A stretch of DNA of 64,000 nt, taken from assembly GCF_030866805.1 (NCBI RefSeq), contig NZ_CP133019.1, positions 2,790,001 through 2,854,000 on the forward strand. Reading direction: 5' to 3'. The stretch is from Microbacterium terrisoli (lineage in GTDB: Bacteria; Actinomycetota; Actinomycetes; Actinomycetales; Microbacteriaceae). Made by a program: the position numbers and the translations under genes. Numbering within the stretch: the stretch's first letter is position 1; the number at the start of each line of letters is the position of its first letter. A model generated the notes under the pieces. It saw nothing but the letters and a program-made list of their open reading frames with translations, searched no databases and was not told the origin of the DNA. Positions 53,018-62,313 of this stretch are shown piece by piece.

Positions 53018-53650
53018 ATGCGCGTGCACATCGCCGACCATCCGCTGATCACCCACAAGCTGACCGTGCTGCGTGACCAGCGCACTCCGTCACCGGTGTT
53101 CCGCCAGCTGACCGAAGAGCTCGTCACCCTGCTCGCCTACGAGGCGACGCGCGGCGTGCGGGTGGCGCCGGTGCAGATCGAGACGCCCGTGGCCACCACG
53201 ATGGGAGTGCGCATCGACGAGCCGCGGCCGCTCGTGGTGCCGATCCTGCGCGCGGGGCTCGGGATGCTCGAGGGCATGGTCAAGCTGCTGCCGACCGCCG
53301 AGGTCGGATTCCTGGGCATGGTGCGCGACGAGCAGACCCTGCAGCCCACGACGTACGCCGAACGGCTGCCCGCCGACCTCAGTGACCGGCAGTGCTTCGT
53401 GCTGGATCCGATGCTGGCCACCGGCGGGTCGCTGGGGGCGGCGATCGACTTCCTCTTCCAGCGCGGCGCGCAGGACATCACCGCCATCTGCCTGCTGGGC
53501 ACGCCCGAGGGCATCGCCAAGATCGATGAGCAGGTCGGTGACCGCGACGTGACGCTCGTGCTCGGTGCGCGCGACGAGCGCCTCAACGAACGCGGCTACA
53601 TCGTGCCGGGCCTGGGCGACGCGGGCGATCGCCTCTACGGCACGGTCTGA
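53018..53650 (+). CDS. upp: Uracil phosphoribosyltransferase
   Basis: 210 residues, the exact family size. PRPP motif [18 protein letters not shown], and uracil-side motif [17 protein letters not shown] at the C-terminus. N-terminal [16 protein letters not shown] is a family hallmark. Salvages uracil to UMP. Divergent from tadA across a very short shared promoter region. Confidence 0.95.
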   Translation: MRVHIADHPLITHKLTVLRDQRTPSPVFRQLTEELVTLLAYEATRGVRVAPVQIETPVATTMGVRIDEPRPLVVPILRAGLGMLEGMVKLLPTAEVGFLGMVRDEQTLQPTTYAERLPADLSDRQCFVLDPMLATGGSLGAAIDFLFQRGAQDITAICLLGTPEGIAKIDEQVGDRDVTLVLGARDERLNERGYIVPGLGDAGDRLYGTV

Positions 53651-53686
53651 CCGGCGTTTCGCGAACCGGGCGCCGGCAGCCGACCG

Positions 53687-53989
53687 TCAGGACGGAGAGC
53701 GCTTGCCGGTCTCTTGCTCCCAGAACTCCAGCTGCTGCGTGAGCGCCTTGGCCAGCTCGAACACCTGCTCCGGTGGGATCCGGATGCGGCTGACCACCCG
53801 TGCCGGCACGATGGCGATGCGCTCGCCCGTGTCGGCGTTCGTGTCTTCGCGCGGCGGCTGGGCCAGCGTCACGAAGTCCATGACGAACACCGTCGGGGTG
53901 TGCCAGACGTTCGCGAAGTCTGCATAGTTGCCCGGGATGATCTCGGGAGGCAGATCGATCTCGAACTGCTGGGGCAGGTCGTCGCTCAT
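53687..53989 (-). CDS. DUF3467 domain protein
   Basis: 100 residues. Matches DUF3467 over most of its length: GNYADFANVWHTPTVFVMDF and VSRIRIPPEQVFELAKALTQQL. TAGACT lies 6 bases upstream of the ATG. Small beta-rich protein, also seen in encapsulin- or phage-like contexts elsewhere, but nothing here points to those. Function unknown. Confidence 0.85.
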   Translation of the reverse strand: MSDDLPQQFEIDLPPEIIPGNYADFANVWHTPTVFVMDFVTLAQPPREDTNADTGERIAIVPARVVSRIRIPPEQVFELAKALTQQLEFWEQETGKRSPS

Positions 53990-53995
53990 GGGCCG

Positions 53996-54001
53996 AGTCT
54001 A
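53996..54001 (-). promoter_or_regulatory. -10 box, leaderless DUF3467 mRNA
   Basis: Minus-strand TAGACT ends 6 bases before the ATG at 53989. Confidence 0.45.
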
Positions 54002-54043
54002 CGTGTCAGGCGCGCCTCGCCGATGCCCGATGTCCCGCGCCGG

Positions 54044-57000
54044 TCAGCGGATGCCGACCAGGCGCGCGAACGCGCTCAGACGCACGACGCCGTCGGGGGT
54101 GTGGGGCAGGTCGTCGAGAAGCCCCGGCGCATACACGAGGTAGGCGGCGACCTTTGCGCGCGAGATCGCGACGTTCAGCCGGTTCTGCAGCAGCAGGAAT
54201 TCCAGCCCGCGCGGCGCGTCCCTGCCGCTGGATGCGGCCAGCGACACGATCGAGACGGCGGCCTCCTGCCCCTGGAACTTGTCGACGGTCCCCACCGGAA
54301 CCTCGCCGAACCCGGCATCGGCCAGCGCCCGTTCGACGACGACCTGCTGCGCGTTGTAGGGGGTGACGACGATGATGTCCGACTGCGTCAGCGCGCGGGC
54401 CGCGGCATCCTGCCCGTCCAGCGTCGGCGACGCCGACAGCTCGCGGCCGAGCAGGTCGCGCACGACGCGCACGACCTCGGCGGCCTCTTCATCGGATGAC
54501 GTGGCATTGCCGTGATGGCGCACGGCGACCGGATGCACCCCCGGTTCGACGCCCGCGATCGCGCGCTCATCGGTGCCCGGCTGCGACGCGAGCTCGCCGG
54601 CATAGGACAGCTGCGAGACGGAGGCCGCCACCGCGGGGTGCATGCGCCAGGACCGGTCGAGGAAGAAGCCGTACGCGGGCGGGATGACGGATGCCTCGTC
54701 CATGACCCAGCCGAGCGCCGAGGCGTCCACCGGTTCGGGGTGGATGCCCTGGCTCACCTGGGGCAGCTGCTGCGGATCGCCCAGCAGCAGCAGCCGCTGC
54801 GCGGCCGCGGCGACCGCCACCGTCGAGGCGAGCGAGAACTGGCCCGCCTCGTCGACCACGAGCAGATCGAGCGAGCCGCGCACGACCCGCCCCGGGTGGC
54901 TGAAGTCCCACGCGGTGCCGCCGGCGACGAAGCCGGTCTCGGCGTGGTCCTCGGCGAAGCGGGCCAGTCCGTTCTTGGGGATCGCCGTGAACGATACCTC
55001 TGCGTCATCACCGCTCTTGCGGGCCTTGGCGACGAGCTCTGCCGGCACGCCCGCGGCCACGACCTGATCGAGCATGTGCTCGACCACGGCGTGCGACTGC
55101 GCGACCACGCCGATCTTCCACCGCTGCTCGCGCACCAGTCGGGCGATGACATGCGACCCGACGAACGTCTTGCCGGTGCCCGGGGGCCCCTGCACAGCCA
55201 CGTAGCTGCGATCCACGTCCCGCAGCGCCTCGGTGATCCCCGCGACGCGGTCTGCTGTGCGCGCGCTCGTGTCGAGTCCGGTGGCGCCCCCGCGCAGCCG
55301 CGGCGGGCGGCGGCGCAGGATGTCGGTAGCCGCATCGGCGGGGAAGTCGGGTGAGGCCGCAGCCACGGCATCGGCCCACTGCTCGATCGCGGTCTGCTGA
55401 TTGCCCGCGCGCGGCGGCGCCGACGGGGCCAGGGCGACGGGAAGCTCGCTCCAGGTCTGTCCGTCCACCGCGGTCTCGGCCACGATCGCGCCGTCGTCGA
55501 GCACCTCGAGCACCTCGACCTCGCGCGCCACATGCACCCAGCGCGGCATGACCGCCGCGGGGAACGGCGACGGCGTCGCATACACGGCATACGGGCGTGA
55601 GCCTTCGCTGAGCCTGGTGCCCGGGGCCAGTTCGCCGCGCAGCCGCACCACGCGCCGGATGGACCGCGGTCCAGGATGCCACTGCTCGGTCACCGCGCTG
55701 CGGTCGGCGTCGATCACGACCACGTCGCGCGTGGTCTCCCACACCGAGACCGGTTCACGCAGGCGCAGGAAGTGCGCGAACCAGAACGACTTCGCCTCAC
55801 GCGGGTAGTAGTCGATCGCCGCCGCACCCAGTCGCAGCGCGCGGACGTCGGTTTCGGGCACCCCAGCGGCTTCGGCCGCCACGGCCAGCACCCTCAACGC
55901 ATCGGCCTGCGGCGCGGGCTCGTACGCCACCTCGACCGGCTCCACATCGCGGGAGGGGACCAGCCCCACCTCGCGGGCGCGATCGACGAGCCAGTCCCGC
56001 AGGCGGCGGGTCGACACGCAGTCGTAGCGGTTGTAGTCGGCAAGGTCGTCGAGCACCTCCTGTGCCTGGGCATCCTGCCCCGCGTCGCCGAGTGCCCGCG
56101 CCTGCACGTACTTGACGATCGAGTCGTCACCGCGCTGCACGTCGCTGGTGCGCACCTCTTCCCCCATGTACAGCGGCTCGAGCTTCTTGATGGAGTACGA
56201 GCGCGACCCGACCTTCAGCGCCCGCCGCACGATCGGATACAGGTCCACGAACACCCCTTCGCGCAGCAGCGTGTCGACCTCGGCCTCGCACACTCCGTGT
56301 CGCGCGGCCATCGCGAGCAGATGCGCGGTCTCATACGGCGCGTAGTGGTAGATGTGCATGCCCGGGTGCGCGCGGCGCAGCGTCGCCACGATCTCGACGA
56401 AGCGCTCGAGCGCGGCCTTCTCGTCGGCGAACGTGTGCGCCCACAGCGCCGAGTACTCCTCGCGCAGGTCGACCCAGCCGAACAGGTAGTCGATGCCCCA
56501 GTCGCGGGCCGGGCCCTCGGTGTAGAGCGGGTCGCCCTCGAAGTCGAAGAAGATGTCACCCTGATCGGGACGCGGCAGTGCCCCCAGCGCCTTGGGGAAG
56601 ACGACCTCGTAGGTGGGGATCGCGGGAGCCGCCGTCCCGGCGACGGCGACGGGAGTGCCGGCCGGACTCTGAAGCTGCAGCCGGGCCTGCGTGCGCAGGT
56701 TCGCGAACGTCTCTGCGCTCATGCGTTCGGGCGGGGTGGATGCCGCCGCCAGCGCATCGATCGTGTCGATGCCGGCACCGCGCAGCCGCTCGCGCTGGAC
56801 CGGACGCATCCCGGCCACCAGCAGCAGGTCACGGTGCGCCATGACCTCGAGGTCGCACGTGGCGCAGCGACCGCACGCCACGACGCCGAGCTCGCCACGG
56901 GCATCACCCCACGCGATCGGCGGCTCGTCGGGCCGCTCCAGCCGGCGGTCCGCCACCAGCGCGCGCAGGCGCTCGCGCCGCAGTCGGAAGACCGGCATGA

Positions 57001-57559
57001 GGTCGTCGACCTGGTGCACGCTGGTCGTGCCATCGCCCAGCAGCAGCTCGACGCGTGCGGCACGCGGCACGCCCAGCAGATCGAGCTGGTCGGCATATGC
57101 CGCCAACTGCATGAGCGCGGTCACCCGTGCGTGGCGTGCGAGCTTGGAGTCCTGCACGATCCAGCTGCCGTCGTCATCGCGCACGAGGAAGTCGGCGAAG
57201 CCGACGAACTCATCGGTCGCGAACGTCGCCTGGTAGACGACCTGGACCGTCGGATCGTCCAGTGCCGCACGTGTGCGGGCCACGGCATCCTGCATCTGCT
57301 CGGCGTCGCTGGATCTGGTCTCGGGGATCTCGACGACGGCGGCGGCATACTGCGCGCGGTACGCCGCGAGCACCCGCCGCTCGTGCTCGGTGCCGAGCAG
57401 GCCGGCCCGGGCGAGAGTGGCATCTTCGGGGTCGTCCACCGCCGCGATGCGGCCGGCCTTCGCGTCGATCGCGCGCAGCCACGCGAACTCGCACTCGGCG
57501 GCGGCCTTCACGTCGCTCGCGCTCCAGACGATGCGGGCTTCACCCTCGATGTATCGCAT
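54044..57559 (-). CDS. TM0106-type RecB-like nuclease fused to a Dna2/UPF1-like helicase
   Basis: 1171 residues. Part 1 (about 1-290) is RecB-like (SASDVKAAAECEFAWLRAID; DFLVRDDDGSWIVQDSKLA with the acid/Lys pair) and has a Cys cluster CGRCATCDLE. Part 2 (about 335-520) is an RNase H-like 3'-5' exonuclease fold (GDIFFDFEGDPLY, IYHYAPYE). Part 3 (about 790-1171) is a superfamily 1B helicase: VQGPPGTGKTFVGSHV, LLVVDEAGQFSLA, GDPQQLPQV, GTVDKFQGQEA, NVAISRAK. Probably a DNA-end processing enzyme. Ribosome site GGGGAGG fits the start. Confidence 0.9.
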   Translation of the reverse strand: MRYIEGEARIVWSASDVKAAAECEFAWLRAIDAKAGRIAAVDDPEDATLARAGLLGTEHERRVLAAYRAQYAAAVVEIPETRSSDAEQMQDAVARTRAALDDPTVQVVYQATFATDEFVGFADFLVRDDDGSWIVQDSKLARHARVTALMQLAAYADQLDLLGVPRAARVELLLGDGTTSVHQVDDLMPVFRLRRERLRALVADRRLERPDEPPIAWGDARGELGVVACGRCATCDLEVMAHRDLLLVAGMRPVQRERLRGAGIDTIDALAAASTPPERMSAETFANLRTQARLQLQSPAGTPVAVAGTAAPAIPTYEVVFPKALGALPRPDQGDIFFDFEGDPLYTEGPARDWGIDYLFGWVDLREEYSALWAHTFADEKAALERFVEIVATLRRAHPGMHIYHYAPYETAHLLAMAARHGVCEAEVDTLLREGVFVDLYPIVRRALKVGSRSYSIKKLEPLYMGEEVRTSDVQRGDDSIVKYVQARALGDAGQDAQAQEVLDDLADYNRYDCVSTRRLRDWLVDRAREVGLVPSRDVEPVEVAYEPAPQADALRVLAVAAEAAGVPETDVRALRLGAAAIDYYPREAKSFWFAHFLRLREPVSVWETTRDVVVIDADRSAVTEQWHPGPRSIRRVVRLRGELAPGTRLSEGSRPYAVYATPSPFPAAVMPRWVHVAREVEVLEVLDDGAIVAETAVDGQTWSELPVALAPSAPPRAGNQQTAIEQWADAVAAASPDFPADAATDILRRRPPRLRGGATGLDTSARTADRVAGITEALRDVDRSYVAVQGPPGTGKTFVGSHVIARLVREQRWKIGVVAQSHAVVEHMLDQVVAAGVPAELVAKARKSGDDAEVSFTAIPKNGLARFAEDHAETGFVAGGTAWDFSHPGRVVRGSLDLLVVDEAGQFSLASTVAVAAAAQRLLLLGDPQQLPQVSQGIHPEPVDASALGWVMDEASVIPPAYGFFLDRSWRMHPAVAASVSQLSYAGELASQPGTDERAIAGVEPGVHPVAVRHHGNATSSDEEAAEVVRVVRDLLGRELSASPTLDGQDAAARALTQSDIIVVTPYNAQQVVVERALADAGFGEVPVGTVDKFQGQEAAVSIVSLAASSGRDAPRGLEFLLLQNRLNVAISRAKVAAYLVYAPGLLDDLPHTPDGVVRLSAFARLVGIR

Positions 57560-57614
57560 GCCTCCCCTTTCGCTCCGACCCTAGCCGCGGCATCCGACAT
57601 CCCTGCGCCCCGTG

Positions 57615-57772
57615 CCTGCGCACGCGGCCTGCGCACCCTGCCTGCGCACCCTGCCTGCGCACCCAGCCCATGCCTACCGGCACGGGTTCACGCGCGTCGC
57701 CGCGATGGGGCACAGCCCGACCGCTCCGTACTGCCCAGCGCCGCCCAGCGCCGCCCAGCCCGGCCCAGCGCT
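57615..57772. repeat. Two tandem arrays between the helicase and PPTase-like genes
   Basis: CCTGCGCACCCTG repeats four times at 57615-57666 (13-bp unit). GCCCAGCGCC repeats four times at 57733-57772 (10-bp unit, two variant copies). The 293-base gap otherwise has no gene. Confidence 0.88.
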
Positions 57773-57852
57773 GCCGCACTCCTGCCCACTGCCGCCGCGC
57801 CGGCCCGAGGCGGCACGGACCAACCCCGACCAGTCGGGACAGACCGCCGCGG

Positions 57853-58455
57853 TCAGACCCGTGCGACGGCGGGCTCGCCGATGGCGAGAGTGACGATGAA
57901 CCCCTGGTTCGACAGGTCGAACAGCCGATAGGCGTCTTTGCCGTCCTGCGTCCACGCCTTCGCGAACGGCGGATCCAGCCGGACGTGCTCGGGCCGGTTC
58001 TCGACCCCGCGGGGGTCGGCCTGGCGCACTGCCTGCACGCGCGACCAGTGCAGCAGCAGGCTCTCGTCGCTCGCGGTCTCCCACATGCTGTCGCCCCACA
58101 GATGCGAGTGGGCGCGGATCTCGTGCAGCAGCGCCTCGTTGTGCGTGCGGCTGCGGATGTCCAAGCCCACGAGGCGGTCGGGTTCGGTGACGGCGACGAC
58201 CGACCCGATGCGGCCGCTGGCCGTGCGCACGACCACCGGCAGCTCGCGTGAGCCGATGAACGGCAGCAGCGTCGTATTGTGACCGAACCGCGATACCGCC
58301 ACGCGATCGACATTGATGTTGTCGCGGTCCACGTCGAGTCGATCGGCGAGCGCGTCCTTCGCAAGGCTCCGGATGCGCTCCGTCGGCGACGAGCCCGGCG
58401 CCCAGCCCATCCGCGCGGTGATGCCGCTGGGCGCCGCAAGTTCCTTCGTCTCCAT
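57853..58455 (-). CDS. Phosphopantetheinyl transferase-like protein, probably inactive
   Basis: 200 residues from the ATG at 58455, with GGGGAGG upstream. Its layout follows Sfp-type PPTases: a stretch in the place of the SHS motif (VVVRTASGRIGSVVAVTEPD), the VGLDI motif at the Mg site, and HWSRVQAVRQ in the place of WxxKEAxxK. In each, the catalytic residue is changed: SHS to RTA, the second acid to Arg, Lys-Glu to Val-Gln, last Lys to Gln. The C-terminal YRLFDLSNQGFIVTLAIGEP fits the family end. Homology is judged by eye; it is a distant or dead member. Confidence 0.5.
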   Translation of the reverse strand: METKELAAPSGITARMGWAPGSSPTERIRSLAKDALADRLDVDRDNINVDRVAVSRFGHNTTLLPFIGSRELPVVVRTASGRIGSVVAVTEPDRLVGLDIRSRTHNEALLHEIRAHSHLWGDSMWETASDESLLLHWSRVQAVRQADPRGVENRPEHVRLDPPFAKAWTQDGKDAYRLFDLSNQGFIVTLAIGEPAVARV

Positions 58456-58593
58456 GGCAACCTCCCCGGGTCGATCCTGTGATCCCATCATGGCGCGTTC
58501 TGCGGCGAACGTGCGGCGAACATGCGTCGAGCGGCTATCAACGCGCTGTGAGTGTGCTCTGGCGACGGCCGCCATCGGTGCGAGACTGGGCGC

Positions 58594-60054
58594 ATGGCAC
58601 GACGCGCGACGATCGTCGGCAGCGGGCCGAACGGCCTGGCCGCCGCCGTCAGCCTTGCCCGCGCCGGGTACGAGGTGCGGGTGGTCGAGGCATCCGACAT
58701 CCCCGGCGGCGGCGTGCGCACGCTGGCGCTGACCGAGCCGGGGTTCCGCCACGACGTGTGCTCTGCCGTGCACCCGGCGGCGCTGAGCTCACCGTTCTTC
58801 CGCGCATTCGGACTGGACCGCATCGACTGGATCGTGCCGGACGCCTCGTTCGCCCACCCCCTCGACGACGGTCGTGCGGCGATCGCCTGGCGGGACCTGG
58901 ACCGCACAGTGGAGGGGCTCGGACCGGACGGCCGCGCCTGGCGCGCCGCCGTGCGCCCGCTGAACCGCCATCTCGACGAGGTGGCCGAGTTCACCGGGGG
59001 GCAGCTGCTGCGGGTGCCTCGGCATCCTCTCGTGGCCACCCGCTTGGCCGCACGCATGCTGCAGCTGGGCACGCGCGCAGGCCGGTCGCTGTTCCCCTCC
59101 TTCACCACCGATCGGGCCGCGGCACTGTTCACCGGCGTTGTGGCGCATGCGAACACCGCGCTGCCGTCGCTGGCGGCCACGGCCTCGGCGCTGTACCTGC
59201 TCGCGCACGCGCACTCGACGGGATGGGCGTATCCGCGCGGGGGCTCGGACGCGATCGCGGCCGCGCTGCTGGCCGATCTGCACGCGCACGGCGGAACCGT
59301 CGACGCCGGCCACCGGGTGCGGGACCTGTCGATGCTCGACTGGGGCGACCCCGCCGGCGGCGACCTGCTGCTGCTGGACACCGCCCCGCGCCTGGCGCTC
59401 ACCCTGCCCGACGTGCCGCGCCGCTATGCCAGCGCCGTGCGCCGGTACCGCTACGGGGCGGCGGCGGCCAAGGTCGATCTTGCGCTGAGCGGGCCGGTGC
59501 CGTGGACGAATCCGGATGTCGCGGCCTCACCGACCGTGCACCTGGGCGGCACGCAGGCCGAGATCGAGGCGAGCGAGAACGCCGTCGCGTCGGGTCGTGC
59601 CTCGGATCGCCCCTACGTCCTGGTCGTGCAGCCCAGCGTCCTCGACGACACGCGCGCGCCGAAGGGCGCTCACACGCTGTGGGCGTACATCCACGTGCCG
59701 GCAGGCTCGACGCTGGATCCCACCGCGCCGGTGCTCGACCAGCTGGAACGGTTCGCGCCCGGCGTGCGCGACCGGGTCATCGCCACCCACGTCATGACCG
59801 CGGCCGCACGCGAATCGTTCAATCCCGCCGACGTCGGCGGCGACATCCTGGGCGGCGCGTTCACGATGGCCCAGGCGTTCCGTCGTCCGGTGACCTCCCC
59901 CACGCCGTGGCGCACACCGATGCGCGGGGTGTACCTCGCCTCGGCGGCGACCCCGCCCGGACCGGGCGTGCACGGGATGCCCGGATGGCATGCCGCCCAC
60001 CTGGCGCTGCGCGATGCGGGGACCCCGGCCGAGCTGGCGGATCTGTTCGGGTGA
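58594..60054 (+). CDS. Phytoene-desaturase-like FAD oxidoreductase
   Basis: 486 residues from the ATG at 58594. N-terminal dinucleotide motif ATIVGSGPNGLAAAVSLARA followed by VVEASDIPGGGVRT; C-terminal FAD motif GVYLASAATPPGPGVHGMPG. The spacing is that of the amine oxidase/carotenoid desaturase family used for all-trans NAD(P)/FAD oxidoreductases in actinobacteria. No crtB or crtE is present, so carotenoid synthesis is not supported. Eight bases precede the LMF-type gene, so co-transcribed. Confidence 0.87.
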   Translation: MARRATIVGSGPNGLAAAVSLARAGYEVRVVEASDIPGGGVRTLALTEPGFRHDVCSAVHPAALSSPFFRAFGLDRIDWIVPDASFAHPLDDGRAAIAWRDLDRTVEGLGPDGRAWRAAVRPLNRHLDEVAEFTGGQLLRVPRHPLVATRLAARMLQLGTRAGRSLFPSFTTDRAAALFTGVVAHANTALPSLAATASALYLLAHAHSTGWAYPRGGSDAIAAALLADLHAHGGTVDAGHRVRDLSMLDWGDPAGGDLLLLDTAPRLALTLPDVPRRYASAVRRYRYGAAAAKVDLALSGPVPWTNPDVAASPTVHLGGTQAEIEASENAVASGRASDRPYVLVVQPSVLDDTRAPKGAHTLWAYIHVPAGSTLDPTAPVLDQLERFAPGVRDRVIATHVMTAAARESFNPADVGGDILGGAFTMAQAFRRPVTSPTPWRTPMRGVYLASAATPPGPGVHGMPGWHAAHLALRDAGTPAELADLFG

Positions 60055-60058
60055 GACC

Positions 60059-61519
60059 GTGGACGGGTTCGCGGCGGTCGATTTCGGGTTCGCCCGCGAG
60101 GTGCTGCAGCGCGGCATCGCGGCGCTGTATGTGATCGCGTTCGTCTCCAGCCTGAACCAGTTCCCGGCGTTGCTGGGCGAGCACGGCCTGCTGCCGGTGC
60201 CGCGGCTGCTGGCCTGGGCACGCTCGTCCTCGCGCGCGGCCGGGATGCTGCGTCCGACACTGTTCCGATGGACGGGCTACACCGACCGACGTCTGCGGGT
60301 GCTGTGCATCGCCGGGATCGTCGTGGCCGCATCCCTCGTGCTGGGTCTGCCCCAGCTCGGTCCGCCGTGGGTGCCGGCGCTGTGCTTTCTCGCCGTGTGG
60401 GTCGGCTACATGTCGATCGTCTCGGTCGGTCAGACCTTCTACGGCTTCGGGTGGGAGATGCTGCTGCTGGAGTCCGGGTTCTTGGCGGCCTTCCTCGGGT
60501 CGAATGACCAGCCGCCGACGACCGTGGTGATCGTGCTGTTCTGGTGGCTCGTGTTCCGGCTGGAGTTCGGTGCCGGCATGATCAAGATCCGCGGCGGACG
60601 CGAATGGCGCGACCTGACCGCGCTGACCTTCCACCATGAGACGCAGCCGATGCCGGGGCCGCTCAGTCGGCAGGCGCATCTGCTCCCCCGCTGGTTCCAC
60701 AAGGGCGAAGTGCTCGGCAACCATGTCGCCCAGCTCATCGTTCCGTGGTTCCTGTTCGCCCCGGTCGTCGGCCTCTGGGTGCCGGGTCCTGTGCCGGCGG
60801 TCATCGGGGCGGTCGCGGCATCCATCGTCATCGCCACCCAACTGTGGCTCGTGATCACCGGAAACTTCGCGTGGCTGAACTGGGCGACCATCGTGCTCGC
60901 GTTCGCAGGCTACGGCATCCGGGCCGACAGCGGCAGGTCTGCCGGGGTGCCCGGGTATTGGATCGTCGTCACCTCGGTCGTGTTCGTGCTCTATGTCGTG
61001 CTCAGCTGGTGGCCGGCGCGCAATCTGGTGGCGCACCGTCAGCTGATGAACGCGAGCTTCAACCGGTGGCAGCTTGCCAACGCGTACGGAGCGTTCGGAA
61101 CGGTGACCCGCGTGCGCACGGAGTACGTCATCGAGGGCACGCTGGAGAAGAATCCGGATGCCGCGGCCTGGACCGAGTACGTCTTCACAGGCAAGCCGGG
61201 GCCGCCGGCGCGCGTGCCCGGACAGTTCGCGCCGTACCATCTGCGTCTGGACTGGCTGATGTGGTTTCTTCCGCTGGGGCGGGCGCTGGATGACTGGTTC
61301 CGTGTGCTGCTGCTGCGGCTGCTCGAGGCCGACCGGCCGACGCTGCGGCTGCTGGCGTCCGACCCGTTCGACGGGCAGCGCCCGCAGTGGGTGCGCGTGG
61401 TCGCATACCGCTACCGGTTCTCGACCCGTGCCGAGCACCGAGCGGGGGCGGGCGTCTGGGTGCGCGAGCGACGGCGCATGCTCGTCGAGCCGGTCTCGCG
61501 TGACGCGTTGACGTCGTGA
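60059..61519 (+). CDS. Lipase maturation factor family membrane protein
   Basis: 486 residues from the GTG at 60059, 4 bases after the oxidoreductase stop. About eight to ten membrane spans and the LMF family stretches FGWEMLLLESGFLAAFLG, FRLEFGAGMIKIRGGREWRDL and NWATIVLAF. The C-terminal part is a folded cytoplasmic or lumenal region (NAYGAFGTVTRVRTEYVIEG). In animals LMF1 matures lipases; in bacteria the role is unknown. Confidence 0.85.
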   Translation: MDGFAAVDFGFAREVLQRGIAALYVIAFVSSLNQFPALLGEHGLLPVPRLLAWARSSSRAAGMLRPTLFRWTGYTDRRLRVLCIAGIVVAASLVLGLPQLGPPWVPALCFLAVWVGYMSIVSVGQTFYGFGWEMLLLESGFLAAFLGSNDQPPTTVVIVLFWWLVFRLEFGAGMIKIRGGREWRDLTALTFHHETQPMPGPLSRQAHLLPRWFHKGEVLGNHVAQLIVPWFLFAPVVGLWVPGPVPAVIGAVAASIVIATQLWLVITGNFAWLNWATIVLAFAGYGIRADSGRSAGVPGYWIVVTSVVFVLYVVLSWWPARNLVAHRQLMNASFNRWQLANAYGAFGTVTRVRTEYVIEGTLEKNPDAAAWTEYVFTGKPGPPARVPGQFAPYHLRLDWLMWFLPLGRALDDWFRVLLLRLLEADRPTLRLLASDPFDGQRPQWVRVVAYRYRFSTRAEHRAGAGVWVRERRRMLVEPVSRDALTS

Positions 61520-61572
61520 CGCGTTGACGTCGTGATGAACTGACGTGGAGCAGGTGCGCAGGTGACGGCCAG

Positions 61573-61578
61573 TAGTAT
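61573..61578 (+). promoter_or_regulatory. -10 box, leaderless membrane protein mRNA
   Basis: TAGTAT ends 6 bases before the GTG at 61585. Confidence 0.45.
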
Positions 61579-61584
61579 CGCGGG

Positions 61585-62283
61585 GTGATCTCACCCCACC
61601 CCGATCTCGAGCCGCTCGTGCCACCGGTTCCGCCCGCGCGGCCGCGCGCGCTGGCCGTGCTCGGGCTGGTGGCCGCGGTGCTGGGCCTGGTCGCGGCGTT
61701 CGGCGGGTTCGTGCCCGGACTGGGATTGCCGGCGGTGATCGTGGCCGGCGTGCTGCTGCTGGTCGGGCTCGTGCTCTGCCTCATCGCGCTGATCAGTCGC
61801 CGCCAGGGCGGCACGGGGCTGAGCGTGACCGGGGTCATCGTCGCGGTGCTGGGCGGGATCGTGTTCGTCGTGGCCCTCGTGGTGGCAACGTGGACCGGAC
61901 TGAGCGCACAGTCGGCTGCGGTGGCGCCCGCCCCTGATGCGCAGGTGAGCGACACCTCCGAGCAGCAGGCGGCTGCCGAAGCCGCCGCCCAGGCCGCCGG
62001 CGAGAAGGCCTTCCTGGCCGATGCCCGCCCGCAGATCCGCGACATCGTCAAGCAGATCCGTCTGGATGCCACTGACGCCCAGATCGACGGCGCCTACAGC
62101 GACGACATCCTGAAACTGATCGGCTACAGCGTGCTGGAGGCGTATCGCTCGGGCGGCGACGCCGCCGTCGCCGACCAGGTCGACCAGCTGAGGGCGCTGA
62201 AGCCCGGGGCGTTCACGAAGCCACAGGCCACGCGCCTGGTCGATGTCGTGCTGAAGGCCGCGGAAGACCACCTCAGGCCCTGA
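61585..62283 (+). CDS. DUF4190-like membrane protein, unknown
   Basis: 232 residues from a GTG. Proline-rich N-terminus (HPDLEPLVPPVPPARPRA), three membrane helices at about 22-105 resembling DUF4190, then an Ala/Gln/Glu-rich helical segment (SEQQAAAEAAAQAAGEKAF) and a soluble C-terminal domain with alternating charged helices. Converges with the sbcC-like gene. Function unknown. Confidence 0.7.
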   Translation: MISPHPDLEPLVPPVPPARPRALAVLGLVAAVLGLVAAFGGFVPGLGLPAVIVAGVLLLVGLVLCLIALISRRQGGTGLSVTGVIVAVLGGIVFVVALVVATWTGLSAQSAAVAPAPDAQVSDTSEQQAAAEAAAQAAGEKAFLADARPQIRDIVKQIRLDATDAQIDGAYSDDILKLIGYSVLEAYRSGGDAAVADQVDQLRALKPGAFTKPQATRLVDVVLKAAEDHLRP

Positions 62284-62313
62284 CGGAGTGCAGATCGCGC
62301 AGATCGCCGGGTG

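Noticed and set aside
57615..57666. CRISPR-like array
   Set aside because: Units are directly joined without spacers and are 13 bases long. The same holds for the arrays at 10652, 26407 and 57733.
55676..57931. Open frame of 751 codons on the plus strand
   Set aside because: Antisense to the nuclease-helicase gene; no domain seen.
58594..60054. Carotenoid synthesis locus
   Set aside because: Only one desaturase-like flavoprotein; no phytoene synthase, prenyl synthase or cyclase nearby.
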